Below, one piece after another: positions 24,030 to 35,033 of a stretch of 64,000 bases of DNA (positions are counted from its first letter, which is position 1; each line of letters begins with the position of its first letter). A model generated the notes under the pieces. That model was not told the DNA's origin. It ran no database searches and was given only the letters and a program-made list of their open reading frames with translations. The position numbers and the translations under genes were made by a program. Origin of the DNA: Streptomyces sp. NRRL WC-3626 (GTDB lineage: Bacteria > Actinomycetota > Actinomycetes > Streptomycetales > Streptomycetaceae); assembly GCF_000718785.1 (NCBI RefSeq), contig NZ_JOCA01000003.1, forward strand, positions 62,001-126,000. The letters are read 5' to 3'.

Positions 24030-26890
24030 TCAGTGCACGGCGCGGCGGGCCAGCGCCCCACGCGAGCGGGTCACCAACGCGGCCAGCAGGGCGGCACCGA
24101 GGGGCACGGCCACCAGGAGAGCGGCGAGCGTCTCCCAAGGGACGATGATCGGCACGTACGGCGGGGCGTCACCGGCGCCGCCCCAGCCGTTGTCGAGGGC
24201 CTCCTGGTAGAAGCGCATCTGCTCGCGCTCCTCGGTGAGCCGCAGCCCGACCGCGGGCAGGACACCGGCCGCCGAGCCGAGGACCACACCCATCGCGGCG
24301 ACCACACCGCACTGGAAGCCGCTGAGCATGCGGCGCACCCCGGGCGGGGCTCCGACCGCGGCGAGCGTCTTGAGATCGGCCTCCGCGTCGGCCTGGGCGA
24401 GACCGGTGGCGATGCCCGCCGCACCGATGGTGACCAGGCCGGCGAAGACGGTCAGCGCGAGCAGGACGAGCTCGTTCTCGTCGACCCAGCCCTGCTCCAC
24501 AGTCAGCTCGACGTTGCTGCCGAGCTTGGCGATCTCGGCGTCGAGCTTCTGTCGCTCCTCGGTGCTGGGGATCCGGTCGGTGCTGAAGAAGGCGCCGAGA
24601 GGGACGGTGGTCAGTCCGGCGGCCTTGGCGGCGGCGGGGCTGAGCACGCTCTGCACTCCGTAGGAGTCGGGCGAGCCCGGCACCTGGTAGGCGGTGAAGG
24701 ACTTCAGCTCGCCCGGGACCGGCTTGTTCTGCTCGGCGGCGCGGTCGGCGGCCTTCGGGTCGGTGATCAGCTTGATGCCGACGGCGCCGTCCCTGTCGAC
24801 CTGGGGCTTGCGGAAGCTGAGGAGCTTTCCATCGGCGAGGGCCCTGGCCGCGCCCGGGTCGTCGATGCCGAGGACCTTCAGGAGCGGGGCGTCGGCGATG
24901 AGGAGACCGCCGTCGACGTAGATGCCGTTGCCGTCGGGCGAGAGGCAGCGCCAGTCCTTGGCGAGCGCGCGCCGCTGCTCCTTGCTGTACTTCTCCGCGG
25001 GGTCGGAGCCGTCGGGGGTGCTGACCCACAGCGGGCACTCGTTGGCCGGCGGGGTGACGACCTCGAAGCGGCCACAGCCCTCGCCCTCGTCATACGGGGC
25101 GCAGCCGGGCTTGCCGACGGCGATCCGGAACACGTCAGCGCGGACGTCGACGGGCAGCGTCCGCTGCACGGCGTCGCGGACCTCGGGGACGTCCCGGCCG
25201 CCCTCCTCGGTGACGAGCGCGGCGACGGCCCCGTACGGCAGGCTGGCCTCGTACGCGGCCAGACTCTGGGCGTCGCTGCTCGCGGCGTACGTCGAGACGG
25301 CGACGGTGCCCGCGACGGCGGCCAGGACGGCGGCGACAGCGGGTGCCGTACGGCCCCGGTTGCGGACGGCGTCCCGCAGGGCGAGGCGCGGCGAGAGCGG
25401 CAGCCAGCGGCTGGCCCGGCCGAACAGGCCGACCAGGGCGGGCGTCATGGCGACCACACCCAGCTCGGCGATGGCCGAGCCACCCGCGACCAGGACGAAC
25501 TGGTCGGAGACGACCGAGCCGTACAGGGCGATGGCCGCGCCGAGCAGGACGGCGCCGAAGCCGATCAACGGCAGCACACGGTTGCTGCGGCGCACGCCGC
25601 GCCGGCCGGTGAGGGAGGCCAGGACGGTCTGCCGGGAGGCGGTGACGGCCGGGACGATCGCGGAGAGCAGGCCGGTGAGGATGGCGAGCGCGGCGATGGC
25701 GAGCAGTTCCAGCGGCCTGACGGTGAAGCCGCCGAACCGCTGCCCCATGTAGTCCTCGAGGAGCGGCCGGAGGGCGAAGGTCAGGACCAGGGCGAGGACC
25801 ATGCCGACCAGGGCCGCCGCGATGCCGATGACGAGGCCGCCGCTCAGCACGATGGCCCGGATGTGGCTGCGGGCACCGCCGTTGGCGCCGACCAGGCCCA
25901 GCTGGCGGCGGGAACGACGGGCACCGACGGCGAAGGCGGGACCGGCGAGCAGGCAGATCTCCAGCATCGCCAGGCCGACGACCGTGCCCACGGCGGCGAG
26001 CGCGGCGGCGTCGGCGCCCCCGCTCTCGTAGTTGGCCCAGCCTTCCTTCTGGTAGAGCGGCACCTCGGAGTCGGCGGGCGGGTCGAGGGCCACGGCCCGC
26101 GAGGTGACCAGGACGCCCTTGGCGTTGATCGCCTGGACCGTGTTCCACGTGAAACCACCGGACTTCTTCACCAGGTAGGTGGTGGAGTCCTCGGGTTTCG
26201 GCAGTCCGGCCTTCTCGACCGCCTTGGCGTACGGCGCGAGGAAGGCCCCCGGCAGGGCGTTGACCTGCTGTGCCTTGAGGTCGCTGGGCAGCTCGTACGA
26301 GCCGCTGATCACATAGGTACGGTCGAAGCCGCGGGCGGTGAGGGTGGAGCCGACGGACAGCCCGCTGCTCTCCAGGAACCGGGTGGTCGCGGCGATCTCG
26401 TCGTCCTTCTCGGGGAAGCGGCCCTCCTGCAGCCGCATGATGCCCCGGGCGACGGGATCGGCGGCGGCCAGCTCACGGACCTCGGCCTGGAGCAGACCGT
26501 GCCTGGTGGTCAGCTTGGCGCTGCCCCTGCTGTCGGTCAGTACCGTCGAACCGGCCGGGATGCTCTTGGTGACATCGGTCGGGCCGTCAGGCCAGGACTC
26601 GCCCGGCGAGTCGTAGTCCCCGGCCGGGATGTGCTGCTCGCCCGCGGGGTCCTGCAGGATGGCCACGCCGGCCGCTCGGGCATCGGAGAACCGGGCGTCG
26701 GCGGCACCCAGGGTGCGCTCCATCCGCTGCGCGGGGGTGAGTTCGGCGCTGCGCAGGGTCAGGTCCAGGGCGCTCACGCCCAGGATCGGCAGCGCGATCA
26801 TGGCGAGGACGAGGAAGCTGCGGCCCTTGTAGCGCCAGGCGTCACGGCGGGCGATGCGGACCGCGGCCCGCCAGGAGTGGAACCATGTCG

Positions 26891-26894
<4 letters not shown>
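24030..26894 (-). CDS. FtsX-type ABC transporter permease
   Basis: 954 residues with the layout of a macrolide/peptide-type FtsX permease: an N-terminal membrane anchor after RRDAWRYKGRSFLVLAMIA, a large extracytoplasmic domain, two FtsX domains and about ten membrane spans. The spans include the LVIGIAAALVGMVLALVLTF region, and the last lies near GAALLAALVTRSRGALARR. It pairs with the upstream ATPase, overlapping it by four bases. Such systems export or sense cell-envelope-active peptides and drugs. Control by the adjacent PadR regulator is likely. The substrate cannot be read from sequence. Confidence 0.88.
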
Positions 26895-27628
<734 letters not shown>

Positions 27629-27741
27629 GGTTCCCCCTCGGGCGTACGCCGGCGAACGGCCGGACGTCGGTGCGACGGACGGTCGTTGGCAGCGCCGTGC
27701 GTACGGTATGGGTCTGGTCGGGTGGTTCGGAGTCTTCATGT

Positions 27742-27795
27742 GGGTCGGGTGGACCCGGTGGGTCGGGTGAACCCGGTGGACTCGGTCGGCCCTGT
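27742..27795. repeat. Three 18-base tandem repeats
   Basis: GGGTCGGGTGGACCCGGT (27742) is followed by GGGTCGGGTGAACCCGGT and a diverged third unit GGACTCGGTCGGCCCTGT. They lie between the PadR stop and the ATPase start and contain GGGT...ACCC inverted symmetry, so they may serve as transcript structure or an operator. Confidence 0.55.
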
Positions 27796-27840
27796 GGATC
27801 CGGTCGTTCGCGTGCTCAGGGCCGGTCGTGAGGGCGGACG

Positions 27841-28497
27841 TCACGGGCGGTGGCGTGCGGCCTCCTCTGCCCCGGCCCCCGCCTGCGTTCCCGTCCCCGC
27901 CGCTCCCGTTACCGTCCCCGGCGAGGCCGGCTCCGGCCCCGCCGCCGGGGCGGTCGACGAGAGACGGATCAGCCGGTACTCGCAGTGGTCGAGCCAGCGC
28001 GCCTCGGCCTCGGTCTGGAAGATCAGCTGCTCCAGGACGAGGAGCCAGGCGATGTCGTCCCGCTCCCGGGCCCCGTTCTTCTCCACGGTGGTGAGGGCCT
28101 GCGCCTTCAGCCGGGTGTAGTCCTGCATGGCCCTCACGGTGTGCCGGCGCTGGGACTGGATGACGTCACGGATGTCGACCCCGGGGGCCCCGACGGCCAT
28201 GGCCAGCTTGATGGCCAGCTCGTCACGGGCCGGGCTGGTGCGGTCGACGGGGTTCTCGAACCAGCTGCGCAGTTCGACGCGACCGCTGTCGGTGATCGCG
28301 TAGAGCGGGTGGCCGGCCTCGTCCTCGCCGTCCTGCACGACCATGCCGTCGCGTTCGAGCCGACTGAGCGTCGTGTAGACCTGACCCACGTTGAGCGGCC
28401 AGGCGGAGCCGGTACGGGACTCGAACTCCGTACGGAGCTGTGAGCCGTAGCGCGGGCCGCGTTCGAGGAGGGCGAGAAGCCCGTGGCGGATGGACAT
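27841..28497 (-). CDS. PadR-family transcriptional repressor
   Basis: 218 residues from ATG 28497. The winged helix is GLLALLERGPRYGSQLRTEF, then NVGQVYTTLSRLERDGMVVQ; a C-terminal helical dimerisation domain follows (LQSQRR-type helices, IFQTEAEARWLDHCEYRL). The last 35 residues are Ala/Pro/Gly-rich. PadR proteins of this type repress adjacent drug or peptide exporters and release DNA on ligand binding. It lies upstream of the ABC genes on the same strand, so it probably regulates them and itself. Confidence 0.88.
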   Translation of the reverse strand: MSIRHGLLALLERGPRYGSQLRTEFESRTGSAWPLNVGQVYTTLSRLERDGMVVQDGEDEAGHPLYAITDSGRVELRSWFENPVDRTSPARDELAIKLAMAVGAPGVDIRDVIQSQRRHTVRAMQDYTRLKAQALTTVEKNGARERDDIAWLLVLEQLIFQTEAEARWLDHCEYRLIRLSSTAPAAGPEPASPGTVTGAAGTGTQAGAGAEEAARHRP

Positions 28498-28518
28498 ACC
28501 CAGTATGTATACCGAGTA
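28498..28518 (-). promoter_or_regulatory. Candidate PadR promoter/operator, leaderless start
   Basis: Read on the minus strand, ACTCGGTATACATACTGGGT lies directly before the PadR ATG. TATACA is a good -10 element about 13 bases before the start, implying leaderless transcription. GTAT-AC-ATAC is a dyad typical of PadR operators. It is an AT-rich island in GC-rich DNA. Confidence 0.55.
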
Positions 28519-28593
28519 AGGCCGCGTGAGCAAGCGTCCTGAGGCGGACCCCGGCGGTCCGACTCAAGGGGGACCCGGGCCGTCGCGAGCCGC

Positions 28594-28821
28594 TCAGCGG
28601 CGGCGCATCCACACCCCGAGGAAGCCGATGCCGAGGCCCACCAGAGCCAGCCCCACGCCCAGTGTGAGCACGGGAATCCGCCGGTCGGAGAGATCGAGGG
28701 GGGCCTCGGCGCCGGTCCGGTGAGCGTCCGCCGGCAGCTCCGGGGGCGAGCTCTCGGCGGCCGGGGCGTCCGTCTCGAGTACCACCTCGACCCCCTCGTC
28801 CGACTCCTCGGCGGGCTCCAC
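28594..28821 (-). CDS. Short membrane-anchored protein, possibly the end of a frameshifted gene
   Basis: 75 residues from GTG 28821: an acidic segment (EPAEESDEGVEVVLETDAP), a spacer, then one C-terminal span (LTLGVGLALVGLGIGFLGVW) and RRR. Such a tail normally anchors a secreted protein, but there is no signal peptide. Upstream in another frame there is a Pro/Ser/Ala-rich stretch (PSAPSASPSSGSAGPARPAV), so the original gene may be broken by a frameshift near 28820. Confidence 0.4.
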   Translation of the reverse strand: MEPAEESDEGVEVVLETDAPAAESSPPELPADAHRTGAEAPLDLSDRRIPVLTLGVGLALVGLGIGFLGVWMRRR

Positions 28822-29223
28822 CGGGCTCGTGGAGAACGGCGAGCCGGAGGGGTCGGCCGGGCCGTTCCCGGCCCTCCCCCGCCGACCGCCCCGCGAGGGA
28901 GGCGGAGTCGCTGGGCGCGGGCGCGTCGGGCGGCCCCGACGGCTCGGGAACCGCCGGACGGGCGGGTCCGGCGGATCCGGAGGAGGGCGACGCCGACGGG
29001 GCGGACGGGCGATCGGGCAGGGTGGGTGCGGCGGTCGTGGCCACGGAACCCTTCGGAGCGGGGCGTGAGCGCGCGGTGCGGCGGAGGCCGTCGCCGTGGG
29101 CGGGCACGAGGGGGCCGGCGGGCGGCCCGGAGGGTCTCCGGAAAGGGAGTTCTCCTACACGGCCGGCAGCGTCGCCAACGACCTTCCTCGTTCGTCCGCA
29201 AGGCCCAAGGAGTCCTCGCCCTC
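28822..29223. other. Low-complexity region upstream of scar B
   Basis: A Pro/Ser/Ala-coding stretch on the minus strand, probably the detached 5' part of the preceding membrane-anchored gene. No ribosome site or domain supports a separate gene. Confidence 0.35.
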
Positions 29224-29306
29224 CAGAGCGGACAACCACGGTCAACAACGGTGCAACCAACCCCGCGCACCTGCCTCCTGACGACGAATTTCCCCAGGTC
29301 AGAGGC
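29224..29306 (+). repeat. attP-arm-like repeat (copy 3)
   Basis: CAGAGCGGACAACC, GGTCAACAACGGTGC and a final CGAATTTCCCCAGGTCAG align along 80 bases with 22966-23046. It lies 23 bases before tRNA remnant B. Confidence 0.55.
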
Positions 29307-29329
29307 CCTACCTCTACCCAAGCGCCGTC

Positions 29330-29374
29330 GCTTCCCAAGCTGAGAGCGCGAGTTCGATTCTCGTCGCCCGCTCC
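29330..29374 (+). other. 3' half of tRNA-Gly(CCC): attachment-site remnant B
   Basis: This is the same sequence as remnant A from GCTTCCCAAGCTGAG through GCGAGTTCGATTCTCGT, differing in the acceptor (CGCCCGCTCCC for CACCCGCTCCA). Ten upstream bases (CAAGCGCCGTC) are also identical. No 5' tRNA half is present. It closes the 5.8-kb ABC-transporter block. Confidence 0.85.
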
Positions 29375-29380
29375 CATGCG

Positions 29381-29407
29381 AACCCCCAGGTCAGCGACCC
29401 GGGGGTT
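29381..29407 (+). terminator. Hairpin terminator after tRNA remnant B
   Basis: AACCCCCAGGTC pairs with GACCCGGGGGTT around AGC with one mismatch, followed by CTTCGG. It is homologous to the hairpin after remnant A. Confidence 0.7.
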
Positions 29408-29549
29408 CTTCGGTGTCCAGGACCGGAAATCTCCGGGATCCCGGTACGCAGGGGGTTTTCCCCAGCACTGCCGTCCACCGAGTGGTGGACAGCAGGTTCA
29501 ACCGAGTACCTCTGTCCGGCAGGTGACCTGTTCAACAAGGCTTTCGGGC

Positions 29550-31748
29550 ATGAAATCAATCTCTGTGAGCATGGCTCGCTGGAGCGCGCGGCACCCCTGG
29601 CGGGCCATCGTCGGCTGGCTGGTGTTCGTGGCGCTGTGCCTGGGGGTCGGCAGCGCTGTAGGTACGAACAGCGCGAAGACCGCGGACTACCGGGTCGGTG
29701 AGGCCGGCCGCGCCGAGGCCCTGGCCGCCGAAGGACACCTGGAACGCAGATCCACCGAGCAGGTGCTGATCTCCGCCAGGTCGGGCGCTCTCGACCGGGC
29801 CGCGGCACAGGCCGCCGCGGAGGATCTCACCGCGCGGATGGAGCGGCTGCCCGATGTCGCGGGAGTGGCCGACCCGTTGCTCTCCGACGACCGCGCGATC
29901 CTCATGGTCGAGGTGACGCTGAAGGGCGAGGAGCGGGACGCGAAGGACAAGGTCGACGCGCTCGTGGAGCAGACCGCGGCAGTGCAGCGGGGCCACCCCG
30001 GCCTGCTCCTCCAGGAGACCGGAAGTCCGTCCATCAGCAAGGGAGTCGACGGGCAGCGCAGCGACGACCTGGCGCTCTCCGAGGCGATCACCCTTCCGGT
30101 CACGCTGATCACGCTGCTGGTCGTGTTCGGGTCGGTCACCATGGCGGGGGTGCCGCTGCTGCTGGCGCTGTCGTCGATCGCCGGGGCGATCGGGCTCTCC
30201 ATGGTGGTCTCACACCTCTCCCCCGACGCCGGGGTCGGCACGAACGTCATCCTGATGATCGGCCTCGCGGTCGGCGTCGACTACACGCTCTTCTACCTCA
30301 AGCGCGAGCGCGAGGAGCGGGCCCGCTCCGGCGGCCGGCTCGGCCCGGAGGCCCTGGTGGAACTGGCGGCCACCACCTCGGGCCGGGCGGTCGTGGTCTC
30401 CGGCCTCGCGGTCGTCGCGTCCACCGCGACCCTGTATCTCGCCTCCGACGTGATCTTCTCCTCGCTCGCGACCGGCACCATCGTCGTCGTACTGATCTCG
30501 GTGGCCAGTTCACTGACGGCCCTGCCCGCACTCCTCGTCAAGCTCGGGAAGCGGGCGGAACGCAAGGAACTGCGGCGAGCACGGAGCGGGAAGCCCGTCC
30601 GCCGGGGGAAGGGGCGGGGAGCCGGCGGCCGGATGTGGGCCGCACTGCTGCGGCCCGCCACCCGGCATCCCCTGGTCACCCTGTGCGTCTCGGTCCTCGG
30701 TCTGCTGGCGCTCGTCACACCGCTCGCCGGACTGAAGATCACGGAGATGAGCCGGGACACACATTCCCGCGACATCCCCGCGATGCGTGTGTACGACCGG
30801 CTCAACGAGGCGTTCCCCGAGCAACGGGTCACCCACCAGGTCGTCGTACGCGCCGACGCCTCGCAGACCGCGGACGTCACCTCGGCCCTGCGCACGGTGG
30901 CCCGACGAGCCGCCGCCGACCCGCTGTTCGCCAACACTTCGCGGATACGGACGTCCGCCGACCACCGCACCAGCGTCCTGGAGCTGAAGGTGCCGTACCT
31001 CGGCAACTCCGACCAGGCGTACGACTCCCTGGACCGCCTGCGGGACGACTACCTGCCCGCCACCGTGGGCGGGATCGACGGCGCCGAGTTCGGGGTGAGC
31101 GGCGACGTCGCCCGCTACGCCGACTACCCCGCCCATCAGAACGGCAAGCTCCCCCTGGTCCTCGGCGCGCTGCTCCTGGTGACCTTCGCGATGACGGTGT
31201 ACGCCTTCCGCTCGGTGGTGCTCGGCCTGATCGGTGTCGTGCTGAACCTGTTGTCCGCGGCGGCGGCGCTGGGACTGCTCGTTCTGGTCTTCCAGGGGAC
31301 GTGGGCCGAGGGGCTGCTGGACTTCCACTCCACGGGATCGATCGGGTCGCGGGTCCCGCTCTTCCTCTTCGTGATCCTTTTCGGGCTCTCGATGGACTAC
31401 CAGGTGTTCGTGGTGAGCCGGATCAGGGAGGCCGCGGCCGCCGGGGCTCCCACGCGTCAGGCGGTGCTCGACGGGATCCGCAGCTCGGCGAGCGTGGTGA
31501 CCAGCGCCGCGGTCGTGATGACGACGGTCTTCGCGAGCTTCGTCTTCCTGCACATCATCGAGATGAAGCAGATCGGCTTCGTACTGGCGGCGGCCGTGCT
31601 GCTCGACGCCTTCGTGGTCCGGATCCTGGTGCTGCCGTCGGCGATGCTCCTGCTGGGCGAGGCGAGCTGGTGGCCCTCGCGTCCGCGACGGGTGGCGACC
31701 GCATCGGAGAAGGGGACCATCCCACGTTCAGCGGCCGGCGTACGTTGA
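29550..31748 (+). CDS. MMPL-family RND transporter
   Basis: A 732-residue membrane exporter with two symmetrical halves, each an extracytoplasmic loop followed by five to six spans. Signature proton-relay segments are GLAVGVDYTLFYLKRERE and GLSMDYQVFVVSRIREA. Actinobacterial MMPL proteins export lipids or antibiotics. Start ATG 29550 precedes SISVSMARWSARHPWRAIV; GTG 29565 and ATG 29571 are alternatives, and no strong ribosome site is visible. A sensor kinase starts six bases after its stop, so exporter and two-component system form one operon. Confidence 0.9.
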   Translation: MKSISVSMARWSARHPWRAIVGWLVFVALCLGVGSAVGTNSAKTADYRVGEAGRAEALAAEGHLERRSTEQVLISARSGALDRAAAQAAAEDLTARMERLPDVAGVADPLLSDDRAILMVEVTLKGEERDAKDKVDALVEQTAAVQRGHPGLLLQETGSPSISKGVDGQRSDDLALSEAITLPVTLITLLVVFGSVTMAGVPLLLALSSIAGAIGLSMVVSHLSPDAGVGTNVILMIGLAVGVDYTLFYLKREREERARSGGRLGPEALVELAATTSGRAVVVSGLAVVASTATLYLASDVIFSSLATGTIVVVLISVASSLTALPALLVKLGKRAERKELRRARSGKPVRRGKGRGAGGRMWAALLRPATRHPLVTLCVSVLGLLALVTPLAGLKITEMSRDTHSRDIPAMRVYDRLNEAFPEQRVTHQVVVRADASQTADVTSALRTVARRAAADPLFANTSRIRTSADHRTSVLELKVPYLGNSDQAYDSLDRLRDDYLPATVGGIDGAEFGVSGDVARYADYPAHQNGKLPLVLGALLLVTFAMTVYAFRSVVLGLIGVVLNLLSAAAALGLLVLVFQGTWAEGLLDFHSTGSIGSRVPLFLFVILFGLSMDYQVFVVSRIREAAAAGAPTRQAVLDGIRSSASVVTSAAVVMTTVFASFVFLHIIEMKQIGFVLAAAVLLDAFVVRILVLPSAMLLLGEASWWPSRPRRVATASEKGTIPRSAAGVR

Positions 31749-31753
31749 TCGGT

Positions 31754-32968
31754 ATGACCGCTCTCGCCGGGCCCGCCGCCGACACCTTCTGGGCCATGTC
31801 GCTGCGCCGCTGGAACGCGGTGTGCTGGGTGCTGTTCGCCGTGATGGCCGTCGGTCTCGTGGCGATGGACCGGCCCGGTGGGGGCACGTACGCGGCGCTC
31901 GCGCTCCTCGGTGGTGTAGTGCTGTGTTACGCGGTCCTCGACCGCTTCCCGGACAACCCCGTCGTACGGCCGCACGTCTACCTCTCGGTGCTGGCCGTGG
32001 CGCTGGGCGGGCTCGCCTACCTGCGCGGCAACTACGCGGCGCTGTTCATGGTGACGCTGCCGCACTACTGGATGTTCGGGCGGACCCCGAGGGCCTCGAT
32101 GGGCTTCCTGGGGCTCGCCACGGCCGGCACCCTGGCCGGGAGCGTCCTGCGGCAGGACGGCTGGTCGGTGGAGTTCTTCAGCGAGACGCTCGTGTCCACG
32201 CTGATCGTCGTCGCCGTGGGGGTGCTCATAGGACTGTGGGCGCACTCGGTGGTCGCACAGAGCACGGAACGGGCGCGGCTCATCGACGAGTTGGAGCGGA
32301 CTCAGGCACAGCTGTCCGAGGCGCACCAGCGCCAGGGCGCGGCGGACGAGCGGGAGCGGATGGCACGGGAGATCCATGACACGCTCGCGCAGGGCTTCGC
32401 CTCGATCATCGTGCTCGCGGAGGCGGCCCGGGCGGGACTCGACGCCGACACCGCGCGTAGTGCCCAGCAGCTGCGGTCGATCGAGTCCACGGCCCGGGAG
32501 AACCTGACCGAGGCACGGGAACTGGTCGCCTCGGCGCACCGGCCGGGCCAGATGGCCGCCGGTTCGGTGGCACAGACGCTGCGCCGGACCCTGGACCGCT
32601 TCGCCGAGGACACCGCGCTCACCGTGAACGCCGACCTGGAGGACCTGGTGTGCGACCAGCAGACCCGGATCGCGCTGCTGCGCTGCACCCAGGAGTCCCT
32701 GGCCAACGTACGCAAGCACGCCCGCGCGTCCACGGTCGGCGTGGTGCTGGCACGGCAGGCGTACGGGGTGGAACTGGAGATCACCGACGACGGGACGGGA
32801 TTCGTGGTCGAGGAGTCGGTGGGCTTCGGCCTGGACGGAATGCGCAAACGGCTGGCGGAGCTGGGCGGGAGGCTGACGGTGACGAGTTCGGTGGGGGACG
32901 GAACGCGGGTACTGGCGTGGGTTCCCACGGCTTCCCGGGCGCCGGGAGAGAGCGGGGCGAAGGCGTGA
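31754..32968 (+). CDS. NarL-type sensor histidine kinase
   Basis: 404 residues with six hydrophobic spans in the first 165, a coiled region (ARLIDELERTQAQLSEAHQR), a HisKA_3 box EIHDTLAQGFASIIVLAEAA with phospho-His, and an HATPase domain (DDGTGFVVEE, GFGLDGMRKRL). ATG 31754 is six bases after the MMPL stop. It senses a membrane or envelope signal and phosphorylates the next gene's product, overlapping it by four bases. It likely adjusts expression of the exporter. Confidence 0.92.
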   Translation: MTALAGPAADTFWAMSLRRWNAVCWVLFAVMAVGLVAMDRPGGGTYAALALLGGVVLCYAVLDRFPDNPVVRPHVYLSVLAVALGGLAYLRGNYAALFMVTLPHYWMFGRTPRASMGFLGLATAGTLAGSVLRQDGWSVEFFSETLVSTLIVVAVGVLIGLWAHSVVAQSTERARLIDELERTQAQLSEAHQRQGAADERERMAREIHDTLAQGFASIIVLAEAARAGLDADTARSAQQLRSIESTARENLTEARELVASAHRPGQMAAGSVAQTLRRTLDRFAEDTALTVNADLEDLVCDQQTRIALLRCTQESLANVRKHARASTVGVVLARQAYGVELEITDDGTGFVVEESVGFGLDGMRKRLAELGGRLTVTSSVGDGTRVLAWVPTASRAPGESGAKA

Positions 32969-33648
32969 CCGGCCGGCGGGTGGCAGGGGGGAGCGGCGGA
33001 GCGATCCGCATCGTCGTGGTGGACGACCACACCGTCATGCGGGCCGGAGTGGTGGCTCTCCTGGCCTCCGAGAGCACGATCGAGATCGTCGGCGAGGCGG
33101 GCGACGGACGGGCGGCCCTCGAACTCGTCGAGCGGTACGAGCCCGACGTCGCCCTGGTCGACCTGCGGATGCCGGTGCTCGACGGAGTGGCCACGACGAC
33201 CGGGATCGTGGCGCGCTTCCCGCGTACCCGGGTGTTGATCCTCACGACGTACGACACCGACGCGGAGATCGAGCGCGGAGTGGAGGCCGGGGCCGTCGGC
33301 TACCTCCTCAAGGACACCACCCGTGAGCAGCTGGTCGACGCGATCCATGCGGCGGCCCGCGGTGAGACGGTGCTGGCGCCCCGGGTCGCCGAGAGGCTTG
33401 TCGCCCGGATGCGGCAGCCCGTCCAGGCCGCGCTCACGGACCGCGAGGCGGACGTTCTCAACGCGGTGGCGGACGGCCTGACCAACGCGGAGATCGGGCG
33501 GCGACTCGTCATCGCCGAGGCGACGGTGAAGACCCACCTGCTCCGCCTGTTCGCCAAGCTCGACGTGAACGACCGGACGAGGGCCGTGGTGGTGGCGATG
33601 GAGAGAGGGCTGCTACGGAGGTTTTCCGGCCCGGAGGGCTCCCCTTGA
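32965..33648 (+). CDS. LuxR/NarL-family response regulator
   Basis: 227 residues. The receiver domain has IRIVVVDDHTVMRAG, phospho-Asp in ALVDLRMP, the Thr in LILTTYDTDAEIE and Lys in YLLKDTTREQ. A C-terminal GerE helix-turn-helix follows (LTDREADVLNAVADGLTNAE, then VIAEATVKTHLLRLF). GTG 32965 overlaps the kinase stop as GTGA. It is the DNA-binding output of the pair above. Confidence 0.93.
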   Translation: MTGRRVAGGSGGAIRIVVVDDHTVMRAGVVALLASESTIEIVGEAGDGRAALELVERYEPDVALVDLRMPVLDGVATTTGIVARFPRTRVLILTTYDTDAEIERGVEAGAVGYLLKDTTREQLVDAIHAAARGETVLAPRVAERLVARMRQPVQAALTDREADVLNAVADGLTNAEIGRRLVIAEATVKTHLLRLFAKLDVNDRTRAVVVAMERGLLRRFSGPEGSP

Positions 33649-34292
33649 CATCCCGGCGTGCCCAGCAGCTCACCGTGCGTTCTTCACCGCCACCGACACC
33701 GTCATCCACGGCGCCGGCCGGATCTGCGGTGACGCGGAGACCGTCACGCCCTGCGCCGAGGAATGCGTCGAGGCCGCGGCCGAGAAGGGCAGCGTCGCTG
33801 TCGCCGTCCAGGTCGAGGACGGGGTCGCCGTCACCATCGACGAGGAGCACGACTTATCGCGGACCCGAGCGGGGCAACGGGTCGACGTGCTCTCCACGAC
33901 GCTCCGCGACGGCACCTTCCACGAACTCCGCGTTCCAGGCTCCGGCAATCTGCGCGGCACGTCGGTGGGCCGGTATCCACCGCGGGACGCGGGCCCCGTC
34001 CCGGATCACCGTGGCCGTCGCCGGGAACGGCCAGTACGCAGTGGCCGAGTGTCCCGAGGCGGGTGTCCGATCCTTCGGATCGGATGTCGCGCCGGTTCGG
34101 AGGCGGGCGACCGCGCGTGAGCGCCTCCTCACGGACTCGGTCCAGTTTGTCGGGCGTCCCCGGTTCCCGTACCGGGCCGTGGGGTGCAAGCTGGAAGGGA
34201 GGCCGCCTCGTCGTCCGGGCGCGGGCTCGGTACACACGCGGTCTCGCCACTCCGAGTGAGCTCCTCCTCGAGCTCGGCAGGAGGGAAGCGAG
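33649..34292. other. Gap with a possible gene remnant
   Basis: From about 33680 one plus frame reads FFTATDTVIHGAGRICGDAE and later VAVAVQVEDGVAVTIDEEHD, protein-like in composition but without a start, recognised family or clean end. It is probably a decayed gene. AGGAGG at about 34280 is the ribosome site for the next gene. Confidence 0.35.
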
Positions 34293-34949
34293 ATGACGGA
34301 TCACGTCACCACCGGCACACGCTGGCGTCTGGCCGGTGATTGGTTCGATGTGTGCAAGTGCGCCATACCGTGCCCCTGTACATTCGCCCAGCCTCCGACC
34401 TACGGCGACTGCGAGGGCGTGCTGGTCTGGCACGTCCGGGAAGGCGGCTTCGGCGATGTGCGGCTCGATGGTCTCAACGTCCTGATGCTCGGCTCCTTCG
34501 TCGGCAACCCCTGGACCGGCACGCACTCCGACCCGTACGCGGCGATTTTCCTCGACGAACGGGCCGACGACCGGCAGCGCGCCGCGCTCGCGGCCATCTT
34601 CGGCGGTGAGGCGGGCGGGTGGCCCGCGCAGTTCGGGGAGATGTTCCACCCCGAGATGCGCGGCATGGACTTCGCCCCCGTCCACGTCGAGATCGACGAG
34701 GATCTCGCCACCTGGCGGGCCGAGGTTCCCGGCCGGGTCACGGCCGCCGCCGAGGCACTCACCGGCCCGACGACGCCGGACGGCGCGCGCGTCCAGGTCC
34801 ACAACGCCCCGGGCGCCGAGGTCGGACCGGGCCAGGTCGCCACCTGGGGACGGGCCACCACCGACCGCGCCGACGCGTTCGGCTTCTCCTGGGAACGCTC
34901 GGGGAAGTCGAGCAAACACTTCCCGTTCGACTGGAGCGGTCCCGACTGA
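34293..34949 (+). CDS. DUF1326 domain protein
   Basis: 218 residues, full length for the family. The Cys-rich start WFDVCKCAIPCPCTFAQPPT is the hallmark and could bind a metal. Conserved segments WHVREGGFGDVRLDGLNVLM and FSWERSGKSSKHFPFDWSG follow. DUF1326 genes are usually neighbours of DUF2182 membrane proteins; here the DUF2182 gene is 85 bases downstream on the opposite strand. The pair has been suggested to handle metals, but no function is shown here. Confidence 0.88.
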   Translation: MTDHVTTGTRWRLAGDWFDVCKCAIPCPCTFAQPPTYGDCEGVLVWHVREGGFGDVRLDGLNVLMLGSFVGNPWTGTHSDPYAAIFLDERADDRQRAALAAIFGGEAGGWPAQFGEMFHPEMRGMDFAPVHVEIDEDLATWRAEVPGRVTAAAEALTGPTTPDGARVQVHNAPGAEVGPGQVATWGRATTDRADAFGFSWERSGKSSKHFPFDWSGPD

Positions 34950-35033
34950 GACAGGACGCGTTGTCGCAGGGGCAAGGCCGTAGGCCCCCCGGGCCAGCGT
35001 CAAGGCGAGCCCTGACAGCGTGGACTTCTTCGG